Both the position numbers and the translations under genes were made by a program. From Candidatus Hydrogenedentota bacterium (lineage in GTDB: Bacteria > Hydrogenedentota > Hydrogenedentia > Hydrogenedentales > SLHB01), in contig JAIBAQ010000046.1 of the NCBI GenBank assembly GCA_019695095.1, positions 1 to 36,184 on the forward strand: a DNA stretch of 36,184 nt, read 5' to 3'. Below are positions 7,726-16,900 of the stretch, piece by piece (the first letter of the stretch is position 1; the number at the start of each line of letters is the position of its first letter). The notes under the pieces are model-generated. The model saw only the letters and a list, made by a program, of their open reading frames with translations. It ran no database searches and was not told the DNA's origin.

Positions 7726-7962
7726 CTCGGCGTATTGGTAACAAATACCCGGAGGATGGAAGGTGTGGATTCCAGGAATCCCTCCATAATATAGGGGAAG
7801 TTCGTTGCACTCCGATCAACTATCAATACGCCAAGAAGGCAAGAGCACTACGTCAGGTTTGGTTAGTTGCTCTACGAAACGAGGGACTTGCGGTTCTTAA
7901 TAATCGAGAAAAGACGGGAAGTAGGGAATTCCTAGACAGGAAAAAGGTCTCTGACACTTCCG
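7726..7962. other. non-coding spacer
   Basis: These 237 bases lie upstream of the HAD gene and downstream of the hypothetical gene on the same strand. I find no gene, RNA or repeat with a recognisable signature. Only a possible -10 (TATATT on the minus strand, 7788-7793) is visible, with no well-spaced -35. Confidence 0.4.
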
Positions 7963-9360
7963 TTACGATTGCGGTATGTCGAGAGGTTGGTTTGGGGTTC
8001 TGTCCAACGGCCGCGTCATGTTCCTTCGAAAAACGACGTCGCCCTCCAAGAGCATTGACTGTCCATCTCCCCCGTCGTCTTCCATATCTCGGCCTACGCT
8101 GTAGAGGACATAGCCCGTATCCGTGAGACGGTACTTCAACGGTAGTTCATCGAACGGATCCAGCGGGACGGCGTTTGTGAAACCGGGGACCAGTTCGTGC
8201 AAGCCGGCTGGGAGTTGTTTTGTAGCTCGCGCGTATCGCTCGATGGCCAGAACCGTGTTGAGAATTCTGATTCTTGCCTTTCCGCCATACTCGATATCAA
8301 AAGCCGTGGAAAAGGTCTGGATCATCAGCGGGGCGAGTGGAGTGCGCGATGCAGCAGTTTCGAGTTCGCGCTTGCGCTCGGCATTGGGCAGTGAGGCGAT
8401 GTGGGTAAGCAGGAGTCCGAAATCGAGCAACTGAATCTGATCAATCTTGCTGAGGCCGAGCACGTATTCCGCCCTGGCCGTGAGCGGATTGTATCTAATC
8501 CTCTCGCCCAAAGTGGCGTCTTCCAGTGACCACGCCCGGCCATCGAAAAGCGTAGGCGCATAGTCCCGGGCACGGACTTGGTTGAACAAATCGCCAATCA
8601 ACGCACGTTCAAGCAGACCATCGTAATCCGACTCGCGTAGAGGTTCCTCCAGCGGGGTGAGGTCGACTTCCTCAAGTTGGTACAAGACCCGATTCAGAGG
8701 AGTAACGGCAGAATTGAGCATCGTATCGCCCCAGATGAAATCGCTTGTCGTTGGGCGCTTCATATAGGCGCGGGCTAGCGCTATTCCAGCTCGGATGCTT
8801 GCAATGGCACGTTGGGCATCTCGATTCTCGGCAGATACGACGGCATCCAGTCTCAGGAGGTCTATGCCGCTCCTTACGTGGGGCCAATCATCGATTTTGA
8901 AGAGCATTGTACCAGCAGATTGGTCCGTGACGGGGAACGTACAGTTTGGGATAGAAGCTGCTTTGTGCAGCAGGCTAATTGCCTCCTCATTCTTGGCTAG
9001 GTGTTCCTTCATCACCACCAGCAACTCATCCGGAATAGGCGCAAAATCGTCGGGATACTCGGTGTCGCCCACAAAGGGCAATATCGGAATTGCCGCAGTG
9101 GCGGGAGGAGTAATCGCTCCGAAGGCTTTGTAGTACGTATCAAGCGCGTTGGGCTCATCAAGGCGTCCGTACCAGTCAATGAATTCAGTTTGCGTGGTCG
9201 GATACCCAGAATCCCGCATGGTCTGAACCCTCATCCCAAGTTGCCGGAGCATATAGAGGTTTGTCGCGAAGACGCCGATAACACTGAGAAGAGCGAGAGT
9301 GAAGAAAAAGATGCCTATGCGGCCAAGCCAGGGAGATCTGAGGGTGTCGTGCTGTGCCAT
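7963..9360 (-). CDS. membrane-anchored hypothetical protein with pseudopilin-G-like C-terminus
   Basis: This encodes 465 residues. One N-terminal membrane helix (about 14-36) is followed by a long, mostly helical extracytoplasmic region. Near the C-terminus the segment LPAGLHELVPGFTNAVPLDP, then LKYRLTDTGYVLYSVGRD and an acidic Asp-Gly-Gly-Asp turn, copies the calcium-loop end of type II secretion pseudopilin GspG. Proteins with this tail but without a prepilin signal are common and uncharacterised in Planctomycetes and relatives. No prepilin peptidase site (Gly before Phe-Thr-Leu-x-Glu) is present, so it should not be called a pseudopilin. It is transcribed alone, divergent from the GT-C gene. 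The function is unknown. Confidence 0.72.
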   Translation of the reverse strand: MAQHDTLRSPWLGRIGIFFFTLALLSVIGVFATNLYMLRQLGMRVQTMRDSGYPTTQTEFIDWYGRLDEPNALDTYYKAFGAITPPATAAIPILPFVGDTEYPDDFAPIPDELLVVMKEHLAKNEEAISLLHKAASIPNCTFPVTDQSAGTMLFKIDDWPHVRSGIDLLRLDAVVSAENRDAQRAIASIRAGIALARAYMKRPTTSDFIWGDTMLNSAVTPLNRVLYQLEEVDLTPLEEPLRESDYDGLLERALIGDLFNQVRARDYAPTLFDGRAWSLEDATLGERIRYNPLTARAEYVLGLSKIDQIQLLDFGLLLTHIASLPNAERKRELETAASRTPLAPLMIQTFSTAFDIEYGGKARIRILNTVLAIERYARATKQLPAGLHELVPGFTNAVPLDPFDELPLKYRLTDTGYVLYSVGRDMEDDGGDGQSMLLEGDVVFRRNMTRPLDRTPNQPLDIPQS

Positions 9361-9404
9361 GCACGTATTTTGACGAACTCTTCGACTCTAGGCAACGCTG
9401 AATT

Positions 9405-9442
9405 CCAAGTAACGGGAAGTGGCACTTTCCACTTGGTATACT
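9405..9442 (+). promoter_or_regulatory. extended -10 promoter with overlapping palindrome upstream of the GT-C gene
   Basis: TTGGTATACT (9433-9442) contains the extended -10 TGGTATACT. The bases just upstream form an imperfect palindrome: CCAAGT (9405-9410) with ACTTGG (9431-9436), and inside it GGAAGTG (9415-9421) with CACTTTCC (9423-9430). The palindrome covers the place where a -35 would be, so it could be an operator or a hairpin. The predicted leader to the ATG at 9501 is about 50 bases. Confidence 0.45.
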
Positions 9443-9500
9443 CACATTCGTGAACCGGCGGGAAGAGTGTAATCCATGTTTCTAGAATCGGCAGAGACGC

Positions 9501-11234
9501 ATGACCGCTTCCACTGAGATGGACACGAAGCAGGCAATTCGAGTCGTACTGGGGTTGGTGCGGCTGTTTGGAGAGTTGGCAGTCCTGGTGTCGGCACTGC
9601 TATGCACCGCCTTCACGTCCGTGGCATCGGGAACGCTGTTGGCATTCTTCCTGGTGTCGCCTGAAGCATCGAATAGTCCCTCGCTCCTGAAGCTTGGGAT
9701 CAAGTCTGTTGCGTTTGGAGTTCTTTCACTTCTCCTGGCACTGCGTTTGCGGTGGCTTAGTCCGCATCTAAGTCGAATCCCCTATCCGAAAGTGACACTT
9801 AAGGAACCGGAGCGACCTGCACTTCCTTATCTCTGTGTCGTTGTGGCCGCAGTCGGGCTGTTTACCGTTCTGAATCTCAGCGATTACCCTCGCGCCGAAC
9901 CCGACGAGATGCATCATCTGATTGTTGCCAGGAACTTGGCGGTGTACGGGGAATATGCATCTGGGCATCCGGACTCGGGATTTGTGCGGTTTGATTCGTA
10001 TGACTCCGTAGGGCCGACTGTCATACTTCCGGTAGCGGGAGCGTTGAAGGCGGCTGGCATCGCGCTGCTGCCGGCGCGTATCGTCATCGTTGCCTTTTAC
10101 ATTGTGATGCTCATGGCTCTTTACAGTATGTTTCTGCCGTTGTTCGACGGACGTGGAGCCATACTAGGGATACTCTTCCTGAGTGGAGCACTCGGAACTT
10201 CATATCTTGCGAGAACGCTTTACGGAGAGATCCCGGCCCTTTTATTCCTTGTCTGTGGATTACTATGCTGGCGGCGCGCGCTAGTATCCCGAGGCCGATA
10301 TGCCTCGATGCTGGCGTCAGGGTTGTTTCTGGGGTTTGCAGTCATCACCAAGATGTTCGCAGTCTTTGTAGTATGGGCGGTACTTGCTGCGTACCTCTAT
10401 GATCGATTGACTTTCCGCAGAATCCAACTGGTTCATCTTCTCCTGCCCGCTATAGCAGCGGGGAGTCTCGTGCTTGTCTGGTGGGGAATCCAAAGCCGCT
10501 ATCAAACCGTTGCGGAAGGCGTTGCTACGGGGCAGTTGGCAGTGTATCAGCATAACCTGATGTTTGGTCTAGGCTCGGTGTCGAATACGTTGGGCTGGCT
10601 ATTTCGGCACGGAGCAATCGTATTGGTTTCTGCGTCGTGCATGGCCGTTGCCGGGTTCTATGTCTTCTATCACCGCTATGATCCTTCAGTGGTTGTTCTT
10701 TGGATGTTTGCCGTTTTTGTCGCGTTTTGGTGGGTTTTCTTCACTTCAGGCAATATCCCGCGCTATGTCTGGTACGCGCTCGCCCTATCCGCGAGTTTTG
10801 TAGGCCCGGTTGTGGGAATGGCGATCTCGGGTGCGATTCGAAAGCGCGACGGACGCTGGCGCATGAGGCCATTGCGGGTTTTCACCGTGGCGTGTCTGTG
10901 CGTTCCATTTGTCATGAACATGGGACAGGCGTTTACGGCGGCGCTATCGCATGACGACATGCAGGCAGATCGAGCGCTTAGTGAGTATGTGAAATCACTT
11001 CCTCATGATGCCGAGGTTGCCACGACATTCTATCCAGTCGAACGAACGTTGAATTTTTTCGCTGACCGTCATGTTACTCGAATCTCAGCAACACGCGAGG
11101 CGGTTGAGTCGCATCCCTGCGTTATTCTGGACGCGGTAAGCCAACGCGACCTTGTGGATTTGCTGGGTGCGACGAAGAGAATCGAGCGCTATGCAGTCTA
11201 TGAGCGCACGCCACAACCTGATAGCGCGCCTTAG
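9501..11234 (+). CDS. GT-C-fold membrane glycosyltransferase (GT39/ArnT-like)
   Basis: This encodes 577 residues with roughly ten to twelve membrane helices and a soluble C-terminal tail of about 90 residues. After the third helix the outer loop carries RAEPDEMHH (131-139). The Asp135-Glu136 pair is in the position of the acidic metal/sugar-phosphate site found in GT39 and GT83 (PMT/ArnT-like) enzymes. These use polyprenyl-phosphate sugars on the outer face of the inner membrane. The acceptor, whether protein or lipid, cannot be told. The start at 9501 has a weak AGAG site, and an ATG at 9519 is an alternative. It is a single gene with its own promoter. The polyprenyl synthase 4 kb away could feed its lipid carrier only indirectly. 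Confidence 0.78.
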   Translation: MTASTEMDTKQAIRVVLGLVRLFGELAVLVSALLCTAFTSVASGTLLAFFLVSPEASNSPSLLKLGIKSVAFGVLSLLLALRLRWLSPHLSRIPYPKVTLKEPERPALPYLCVVVAAVGLFTVLNLSDYPRAEPDEMHHLIVARNLAVYGEYASGHPDSGFVRFDSYDSVGPTVILPVAGALKAAGIALLPARIVIVAFYIVMLMALYSMFLPLFDGRGAILGILFLSGALGTSYLARTLYGEIPALLFLVCGLLCWRRALVSRGRYASMLASGLFLGFAVITKMFAVFVVWAVLAAYLYDRLTFRRIQLVHLLLPAIAAGSLVLVWWGIQSRYQTVAEGVATGQLAVYQHNLMFGLGSVSNTLGWLFRHGAIVLVSASCMAVAGFYVFYHRYDPSVVVLWMFAVFVAFWWVFFTSGNIPRYVWYALALSASFVGPVVGMAISGAIRKRDGRWRMRPLRVFTVACLCVPFVMNMGQAFTAALSHDDMQADRALSEYVKSLPHDAEVATTFYPVERTLNFFADRHVTRISATREAVESHPCVILDAVSQRDLVDLLGATKRIERYAVYERTPQPDSAP

Positions 11235-11840
11235 CTAATCGAGTCATCCCCTGTTCTAAGAGTCAACTTGTTCCGGATGGTACTTGCTACCGATCCTCAA
11301 TTGTCATGCGGAGATTAGTGAAGAATCCGGCAATAAACCCGCAGACGCCACATTTCACCTTCTGTTTTGTTCAAGCCAGATTCTTCGTCCGCCGAAGGCG
11401 GACTCCTAAGAAACGGACCGTTTACGTTGCTTAGGGCTCACGTTGGGTGGGGGCTTGTACCTGGGGTTTTGATTCGCATCGGTGAAGCAAATCTCACCCC
11501 AGGCTGGAATCTGCCGTGCCTACGGCACTCCAGAGAGAAGACCGTGTGAGTGAATGCGATCGTAGCGCCAGGCATATTCCGGTAGATCGAGTAGAAGAAG
11601 TTCGTCTGGTCCTTTGTCTCTTCCACCAAAACCCGCGCTAGCGCGATCCCCGCGCAGAATGACGTCTGATAGTCTGTTACTCACTCCCTGTCCTTCGCTC
11701 AAAATGAGCGGGCATTCCAGGGTGGCTGACAGTGTCAGAGATAGCAAAGCGACAGCGGCGTACGTTGTTCGACGGCAAGTGAATGTCGATCGCCTGACCG
11801 ACGCTCCTCACCCCCAAATCTCCGCATGCGTCGACCCACA
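11235..11840. other. 600-bp palindrome-rich non-coding region
   Basis: There is no supported gene in these 606 bases. Short reading frames here are low-quality and lack ribosome sites. Several small palindromes stand out: a bulged hairpin GGATGGTA/TACCGATCC (11275-11296, possibly the end of the GT-C transcript), GTCCGCC-GAA-GGCGGAC (11387-11403), GTGCC-TAC-GGCAC (near 11516-11528), CGCGCTAGCGCG (near 11636-11647), CGCTCA-AAA-TGAGCG (near 11696-11710) and CTGACAGTGTCAG (near 11723-11735). This looks like decayed dispersed repeat sequence. Confidence 0.55.
11301..11403. repeat. inverted-repeat unit resembling a dispersed GAAGAATC-type element
   Basis: TTGTCATGCGGAG and GAAGAATCCGGC (11320-11331) face GCCAGATTCTTC (11375-11386) in opposite orientation, followed at once by the perfect hairpin GTCCGCC-GAA-GGCGGAC. 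Units reading TGTCATTC-TGAG and GAAGAATC are a frequent non-autonomous repeat style in several environmental phyla. That this is one is inferred from form alone. Confidence 0.4.
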
Positions 11841-13007
11841 TCACGACTTCTGAAGCCGTTTCTTCTCTTCTCCGGCCAGCATGGCGTGTGTTTCCTTAAG
11901 GAGCGTTGGGATTCGGCTTTTGAACGGCGAATGCTTCAGACAGTCAGTGAAGTCGAGACTGTCAATGTTGTCCGCGCGTTTTCCCGGAAACCAGTGGCCG
12001 CCATTACCGAAAAGGTTGTAGCGCATTTTCCCGAATTCGACCATGTCAAACGCGACAGCCAAGTTGTAGAGCCGCAGCATCCAGGGGATGTTGATCTCGC
12101 CGGGCGTGTCCTTCCATTCAGGGAGACCCTCGTGCCAGTGATCCATCCACTCTTTTCCGAGCGTGCGCACCATCTCACCTTCTAGTCTCTCAACAATCGG
12201 CGCAACAATGCGCTCAGCTTGATTTGAAAGTTCAGCGGTTTGCAGGTGTATGTCGAAATCGGAAGGCTTCGAGGCGCCGCAACTGAGCGTGTGCACTTCA
12301 GGTCGAGACAGACAGAAGAGTCCATTGAATACCAAGGGGTGATAGGGGGCCGTGAGGGCGGCGAGCTTCTGCGTTTCTTTGAACAGCAATCCACCCTTTT
12401 CGTTTGGACTGATGATAAAGACACCCATATCACGGGCATGTGCGGCTTCTATGGCGGGCCAATTGTCCTGGAAGATGAAGTACCAATGGAGGTTTACGTA
12501 GTCGAAAACACCGAGGTTTATGGCTTTGATGATCGAATCGCACGATCCGTGCGTGGAGAATCCCAGGTTTCGGATACGGCCCTCTTTCTTCCATTGCAGG
12601 GCGGTGTCGAGGCACACCTTCGCGTGCTCGTAGATTTCTTCATTGTTGACGCCATGAAAGGCAAACAAGTCGACGTGATCGAGTTGCAGCAGACTCATGG
12701 AATAGTCGAAGACTTCTGCAAACTCCTTCGGGTTTGCGGAGGGGCCAACCTTGGTCTGGACAATGATTCTCTCGCGAGGGAGTTTCGGCAGGATCTTGCC
12801 AAGCTGATACTCACTTGTGCCGTAGCCGCGGGCCGTCTCGAAATGGTTGATGCCTACTTCGAATGCGCGAAGCACAGTCGATTCGAGATTCTTCTGGCTA
12901 TCCGCGCCAACCTCGTCGTTGCTGTTCCACGACTGCTGAAACCGCATACCGCCACAGCTTATGACAGGGATCTGCAGTTCAGTCTTGCCAAACCGGCGAT
13001 ATCTCAT
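11841..13007 (-). CDS. aldo/keto reductase family protein
   Basis: This encodes 388 residues, starting at 13007 after a GGAAG site. The N-terminal 240 or so residues form the AKR barrel: RRFGKTELQIPVISCGG at the start, then HFETARGYG (55-63), VQTKVG (84-88) and FAFHGV (116-120). In the standard tetrad Asp/Tyr/Lys/His, this protein has Glu57, Tyr62, Lys86 and His118. The usual catalytic-site Asp is therefore a Glu. A 100-residue helical C-terminal extension is present, as in AKRs that carry a ferredoxin-like end, but it lacks the CxxCxxC motif. The gene follows the rhodanese gene by 15 bases and is surely cotranscribed. NADPH use is likely from the family, and the substrate is unknown. Confidence 0.87.
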   Translation of the reverse strand: MRYRRFGKTELQIPVISCGGMRFQQSWNSNDEVGADSQKNLESTVLRAFEVGINHFETARGYGTSEYQLGKILPKLPRERIIVQTKVGPSANPKEFAEVFDYSMSLLQLDHVDLFAFHGVNNEEIYEHAKVCLDTALQWKKEGRIRNLGFSTHGSCDSIIKAINLGVFDYVNLHWYFIFQDNWPAIEAAHARDMGVFIISPNEKGGLLFKETQKLAALTAPYHPLVFNGLFCLSRPEVHTLSCGASKPSDFDIHLQTAELSNQAERIVAPIVERLEGEMVRTLGKEWMDHWHEGLPEWKDTPGEINIPWMLRLYNLAVAFDMVEFGKMRYNLFGNGGHWFPGKRADNIDSLDFTDCLKHSPFKSRIPTLLKETHAMLAGEEKKRLQKS

Positions 13008-13022
13008 CGTAATCTTCCGTCC

Positions 13023-13904
13023 CTACTTCTCTTTTGCGACGGGAGCGTCGCATTCCACTTTGTTCTTTTCCGAAGCGGTCCATTCCGCCATGGACCCATC
13101 GTACAGGGAGACCTGCTTGTTTCCAAGCATGCGCAATACGAAGTATCCGGTGCTGGCGGACCGTCCAGAGTTGCAGTAGGTGATGGTTGGCGCGTTGAGA
13201 TCGACCCCCTGTGTCTTAGCCAGCTCCTCAATCGTTCCCGCCTGTTTGAGAGTTGAATCTTGCCCCCTGACCATCTCTTCTGAAGAGAGGTTCATCGCCG
13301 TGGGGATGTGGCCAGGCGCTTTGACTATATCGGCCTTCTTGCTGCCGTGATACATGTCGGCGTTTCGCCAATCCACGAGTCTTTTGTCTCCTTGCTTTAT
13401 TGCACTCTCGACGTCTTCCATCGTGGCAAGGAGATCTTCGCGTGGCTTGAGGTCGGGGATAACGGCGGGCTTGACGGACGTAGGTCCTTGTTCAAGAGAA
13501 CGTCCTTCGGCCTTCCATTTCGCGAGGCCACCATCCAGAACCGAGACTTGCGGATAACCGACATACTCCAAGATCCAGAACATTCTTGCTGCGTCCTTGA
13601 AGTCGTCGGGCTTCTCCATGCCGCAGTAGGCGACGATGTGCTTAGCGGGATCCACCCCGGCAGCGGCCAGCGCCGCATGCACTTGCTCGAGCGGCTTGAG
13701 CAGGCCCGCAACACCGTCGCGCGTCTCAGACAACGAGCCAATGTCCAGGTTCGCGGCGCCGGGGATGTGTCCTGAGGAAAACGCGTCGGCGGGGCGTACA
13801 TCAAGAACAAGAGCGTTTTCGATAGACGCAAGCCGTTCCGTGGCAATCAGCAAGTCCTTACCCTGGAGCGCTGCCAGGGCTACACAGAGCAGCAAGGCTG
13901 TCAT
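13023..13904 (-). CDS. exported tandem-rhodanese sulfurtransferase
   Basis: This encodes 293 residues. The start is set at the ATG at 13904 because GGAGG (13911-13915) lies seven bases before it, whereas the ATG at 13910 directly abuts the ribosome site. A short hydrophobic N-terminus (MTALLLCVALAALQG) looks like a signal peptide. Two rhodanese domains follow (about 22-135 and 160-280). Both carry a Cys at the active-site position: Cys94 in VAYCGMEKPDD and Cys244 in ITYCNSGRSAS. Tandem thiosulfate/3-mercaptopyruvate sulfurtransferases usually keep only the second one. The family moves sulfane sulfur to cyanide or thiol acceptors. Export to the periplasm is predicted. The gene is cotranscribed with the aldo/keto reductase. 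Confidence 0.88.
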   Translation of the reverse strand: MTALLLCVALAALQGKDLLIATERLASIENALVLDVRPADAFSSGHIPGAANLDIGSLSETRDGVAGLLKPLEQVHAALAAAGVDPAKHIVAYCGMEKPDDFKDAARMFWILEYVGYPQVSVLDGGLAKWKAEGRSLEQGPTSVKPAVIPDLKPREDLLATMEDVESAIKQGDKRLVDWRNADMYHGSKKADIVKAPGHIPTAMNLSSEEMVRGQDSTLKQAGTIEELAKTQGVDLNAPTITYCNSGRSASTGYFVLRMLGNKQVSLYDGSMAEWTASEKNKVECDAPVAKEK

Positions 13905-13910
13905 GACCAT

Positions 13911-13997
13911 ACCTCCGTTACTTTCACTTAGGGCGTGCAGCGAGTGGACATGATTCTACACGTGATACGTCAGAGTTAACACCAGAAAGAAACGGTC
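13911..13997. other. spacer with the ribosome site of the rhodanese gene
   Basis: On the minus strand GGAGG at 13911-13915 fixes the rhodanese start. Further upstream, a TAGAAT box is visible near 13950 but without a convincing -35, so the promoter is not assigned. Confidence 0.35.
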
Positions 13998-16900
13998 TTA
14001 ATCCAACGCTTGGGCTTGCTTCACGGGATGCGGTATAGGAAGACCCTGGACAAGCTCAAGAAGATCGCCGGCGTGGAAGGGCTTAAGAATATAGCCATCC
14101 GCGCCCCGATCTTGTGGACGCGGGTAGGACTCTGATTCCAGCGGTTTGGCCGTGACCATGAAGATCTTGATGCCTTCGAGCGACGGATTCCCTCGAATGC
14201 GTTTACAGGCCTCCCATCCATCCATGCCGGGCATGGCAATGTCCAAGAGAACAAGTGCGAACTCGCCGCTGTCAACGATCCCCAAGGCATCTTCACCCGA
14301 CCGGCAGCAGACGACTTCGTAACCTTCGGATTCCAGGCAGCGGCTAATGAAGACGAGCACTTCGGGATCGTCGTCGACGCACAGAATCTTCCGGCCGATC
14401 CGATGAGTATGAGGGACGTTTTCGCTGAGGGCATGGTGGATGCCGCTCAAAAGAATGCTCTTTCTCAGGCTTCTCTTCAGGCGGCACGCGACCTTCGGTT
14501 TGTAGCGCGCATAGAGTTCGTCGTCATTGGTAACGAGGATCAACGGGCGATCCGAGCTCACTTTGTCCGCTAACAGTGTGTCGAGCAAGGCAGTGGCGTT
14601 TCCATTCGTGTCCACGTCCACTAGGATGCAATCGGGGCTGTGTTTTGTGGCGAGTGCCATCGCATGTTTGGTTGTGCCCGCGTGGACCACGTCCATACCT
14701 TCAGACAGGAGCATATTGCGGACTTGGGTTGCCAAGGCGCGGTCGACGGTTACAATTTCCACGAGAAGGCGTGTTTCGGCGGGGAGTCCTTCTTCCTCCG
14801 CGCCACTCTCCTTCTTGGGGCGAAGGAGTGGCATGGAAAAGCGGAAGGTTGTTCCCTTGCCCACCTCGCTTGTGACTGTGATTCGGCTGCCGTGCAGACG
14901 GGCAATGTCTTGCGCGATGGAAAGGCCAATACCGGTGCCGCCGTATTTGCGGGTCGAACTCGCGTCGTACTGGTAGAAACGCGTGAAGACCTTGTCGAGG
15001 GCTTCTTGCGGAATGCCAATGCCCGTGTCCGAGACCTGTACATCCACGGCGGACTCGCCGGGCGTAATAGCAATCGTGACTTGACCGCCTTGATGGTTGA
15101 ATTTGACTGCATTCGACAGGAGATTGTTGAAAATCTGACCAATCTTTCCCTTCTCGCCTTCGACCAGCACGGGAGTCTCAGGAGCGCGGAGTTCGAGCCT
15201 GATGTCGCGGCCATCGGCCACAGGCTGAATGATCTGCATGCTGGATCGAGCGCAATCGACAAGGTCGAATGTGTCAAAGACGAGCGTCTCTTTCCCGCGG
15301 TGCAGACGCGAGAAATCAAGCAGGTTTTCGATAAGGGTAACCAGTTTCTCGATGTTGCGAAGGCTGATGCCCAGATATTCGCGTTGGGTATCGTTGATAG
15401 GACCGGCCTTGCCGTTCAGGATCATATCGGTATAGCCCATCACGCTAACCAGCGGAGTGCGCAACTCGTGTGAAACATTGGAGAGAAGGTTCGTCTTCAT
15501 CTCGTCGAGAGTCTTCATTTCCTCGTTGGCGAGGTAGAGTTTCTCTCTCGCGCGCGTCACCTCTTCAAGGGACACCTGTAGATTTTCGAGTAGTTGCGCG
15601 TTGCGAATGGCGACGGCCACGTGAGGGGCCATTTGCTCTAGCACTTCGACGTCGTGATGCGTGAATGCGTTCGCCCGATTGGCCCCGAGGTTCAGCGTAC
15701 CGATGATTCGCCCAGTGGCGTAGAGAGGGACAGCCAGACAACTGTGTGTCGATTCCGGGAACTGGCCCGAGAACTGACAATTGGGCGCGTTGAGGTCGTC
15801 CACAACGAGGCATTCCTGGCGATGCGCGACCCATGCCGAGCAGTAGCGTTCATCCTCGACGGGATACTCGCGCGAAGGTGCTGCGTCTTGAACGGGCCAC
15901 AGGCGTTGAGCCGCGAACGACTCGCTCTTGTCGTCAAGCAGCGCCAACTCCGCGTAGTCGAAATCGACGAGTTTCTTCACCTCGACAACGAGGCTTTCAT
16001 AGAGGCGGCCTGCTTCAAGGCTCGAATTGATTACATTTGCAATCTGATTGATGGCACTGAGACGTTCGGCACGATCCTGAGCTTCACGTTCGAGCCGTAC
16101 GCTCTTGGTGATGTCTCGGAAAATGCCCTCCAAGCCGACTTCACCGCCTTCGTCGTCGTGCACAAGGTTTCCGGAGAGTTCGACGCAGATGGAGCGCCCG
16201 TCGCTACGGCGCATCCACACGCGCGTACGTTCGACGAAGCCGCGCCGCTGTAGTTGTTCGGCAAAGGTAATGAAGTCGCCTTCGTCGATGAAGAGCGTGT
16301 TGAGATTCTGGCCCATGACGTCTGCAAGCGCAGGGAATCCAAAGATCTCCAGCCCTGCGGGATTCAAGAACGCAATAACACCTTGGGAGTCTGTTTGAAC
16401 GATACCGTCGCGCATGGACGTGACAAGGCCGCGATACCGTTCTTCCGATTCCTCCAAACGGCGTATGTTGCCTTTCAGGGCAAGCGCCATCTTGTTGAAC
16501 GAGCTTGCCAACTCTTCGATCTCGTCCCCAGTACCGATTTTAAGTTTTAGTTCAAGATCGCCTTGCCCGATGATCTGAGCGCCTTCATTGAGCAGCAGCA
16601 CAGGGCGAACAATGTTGTTGTGGACGTTTCGATATGCGTTCAGGCCAAGGAAGGCGATGAACGCCAAGCATCCGGCAATGGCAAGGATCGCCCATAGATA
16701 GATCGTGGAGTACACAATGGACGCAGGGCGGCTGACGATCACGTATACAGGCCTGCTATCAAAGAGGCGGTCGTAAGCCACGAAGGATCGCACGGCCACG
16801 CCTTCGGGTGAAAAGTCAAACGTGCGAACGGAATCCGAGCTGGGTCGCTGGGGATCGAGAAGAAACGCGGCCAAACGGCGGTCCAGCGGCTGCGTAATCA

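Noticed and set aside
7963-9360. Type II secretion pseudopilin
   Set aside because: The C-terminus resembles GspG, but the N-terminus lacks the prepilin cleavage site and the protein is far too long.
11235-11840. Insertion sequence remnant
   Set aside because: No transposase fragment, terminal inverted repeats with target duplication, or frame with transposase motifs could be seen. It is kept only as a repeat-like region.
12240-13256. 338-residue frame antisense to the aldo/keto reductase and rhodanese genes
   Set aside because: It spans two well-supported genes on the other strand and has no recognisable motif.
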